A DNA stretch of 39,376 nt from Candidatus Choladousia intestinigallinarum. Its GTDB lineage: Bacteria > Bacillota > Clostridia > Lachnospirales > Lachnospiraceae. Both the position numbers and the translations under genes were made by a program. Below are positions 39,357 through 39,376 of the stretch, one piece after another. The notes below the pieces were generated by a model that was not told the origin of the DNA, ran no database searches, and saw nothing but the letters and a program-made list of their open reading frames with translations. The stretch is taken from assembly GCA_018712605.1 (NCBI GenBank), contig DVGR01000276.1, positions 1 through 39,376 on the forward strand. The letters are read 5' to 3'. Position 1 is the stretch's first letter. Each line of letters begins with the position of its first letter.

Positions 39357-39376
39357 GTGCGGTGGTGCCTGCGCTA

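Noticed and set aside
39287-39376. Open frame beginning MRLAPTEAERR at the right edge
   Set aside because: It lies within the structured element, lacks a ribosome binding site, and follows the palindromes; coding potential cannot be judged without sequence beyond the window.

Overview
This 39.4 kb window looks like chromosome of a spore-forming member of the Clostridia, most probably a Lachnospiraceae-type gut anaerobe. The support is indirect but consistent. It has spoVT, a DUF4364 protein, a SleB-type wall hydrolase, a YfhO/CsbB-like wall glycosylation set, strong AGGAGG ribosome binding sites, TTGACA/TATAAT promoters, moderate G+C, and the order S1 protein - RidA - HPr-like - dnaE - pfkA - trmH. 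No prophage, CRISPR array, rRNA operon or complete transposase gene was seen.

Region 1 (1-13.9 kb) is an accessory metabolic block. A leftward operon (dat - pxpB - pxpC - DUF1445 - pxpA - DUF4392 - Lrp/AsnC) joins a D-amino-acid transaminase, both halves of the eukaryotic D-glutamate cyclase (DGLUCY) as separate genes, and the three subunits of ATP-dependent 5-oxoprolinase. It reads as a D-glutamate / 5-oxoproline route. Divergent to it lie a PucR-type regulator, a class III aminotransferase, a cytidylate-kinase-like protein and a complete branched-chain-type ABC importer (livJHMGF). A 194 bp MITE-like element with terminal inverted repeats and a perfect 7 bp target duplication sits inside the operon, and a 74 bp relative sits at the pucR transcription start.

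Region 2 (13.9-19.3 kb) holds a D-lyxose isomerase / aldose epimerase pair, an orphan MerR regulator with a 19 bp-spacer promoter, tRNA-Thr(GGT), a truncated reading frame and an AbrB/PIN toxin-antitoxin pair (a small island scar), and a CNNM/CorC-type membrane protein. The latter is preceded by a cysteine-rich leader ORF and an attenuator-like hairpin.

Region 3 (19.4-29.8 kb) is core housekeeping: spoVT, nicotinate phosphoribosyltransferase, tRNA-Gln(CTG), acyl-ACP thioesterase, CvfB-like S1 protein, RidA, a degenerate HPr-fold protein, dnaE, pfkA and a TrmH-family methyltransferase.

Region 4 (29.8-39.4 kb) is envelope-related. A CsbB/GtrB-like glycosyltransferase and a polytopic GT-C-like protein diverge from a YfhO-family protein. 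These are followed by a secreted SH3/SleB wall hydrolase with a long Thr/Glu/Tyr-rich linker, DUF4364, and a TIGR01212 radical SAM protein. The last 450 bases hold no gene but several strong palindromes, including a 110 nt three-way-junction candidate with its own promoter.

The most interesting unexplained signals are the MITE family inserted at operon junctions and transcription starts, a hairpin module that recurs at 2.0 kb and 39.3 kb with compensatory base changes, the cysteine-rich leader peptide/attenuator ahead of the CNNM gene, and the split D-glutamate cyclase operon with its promoter-terminator leader.
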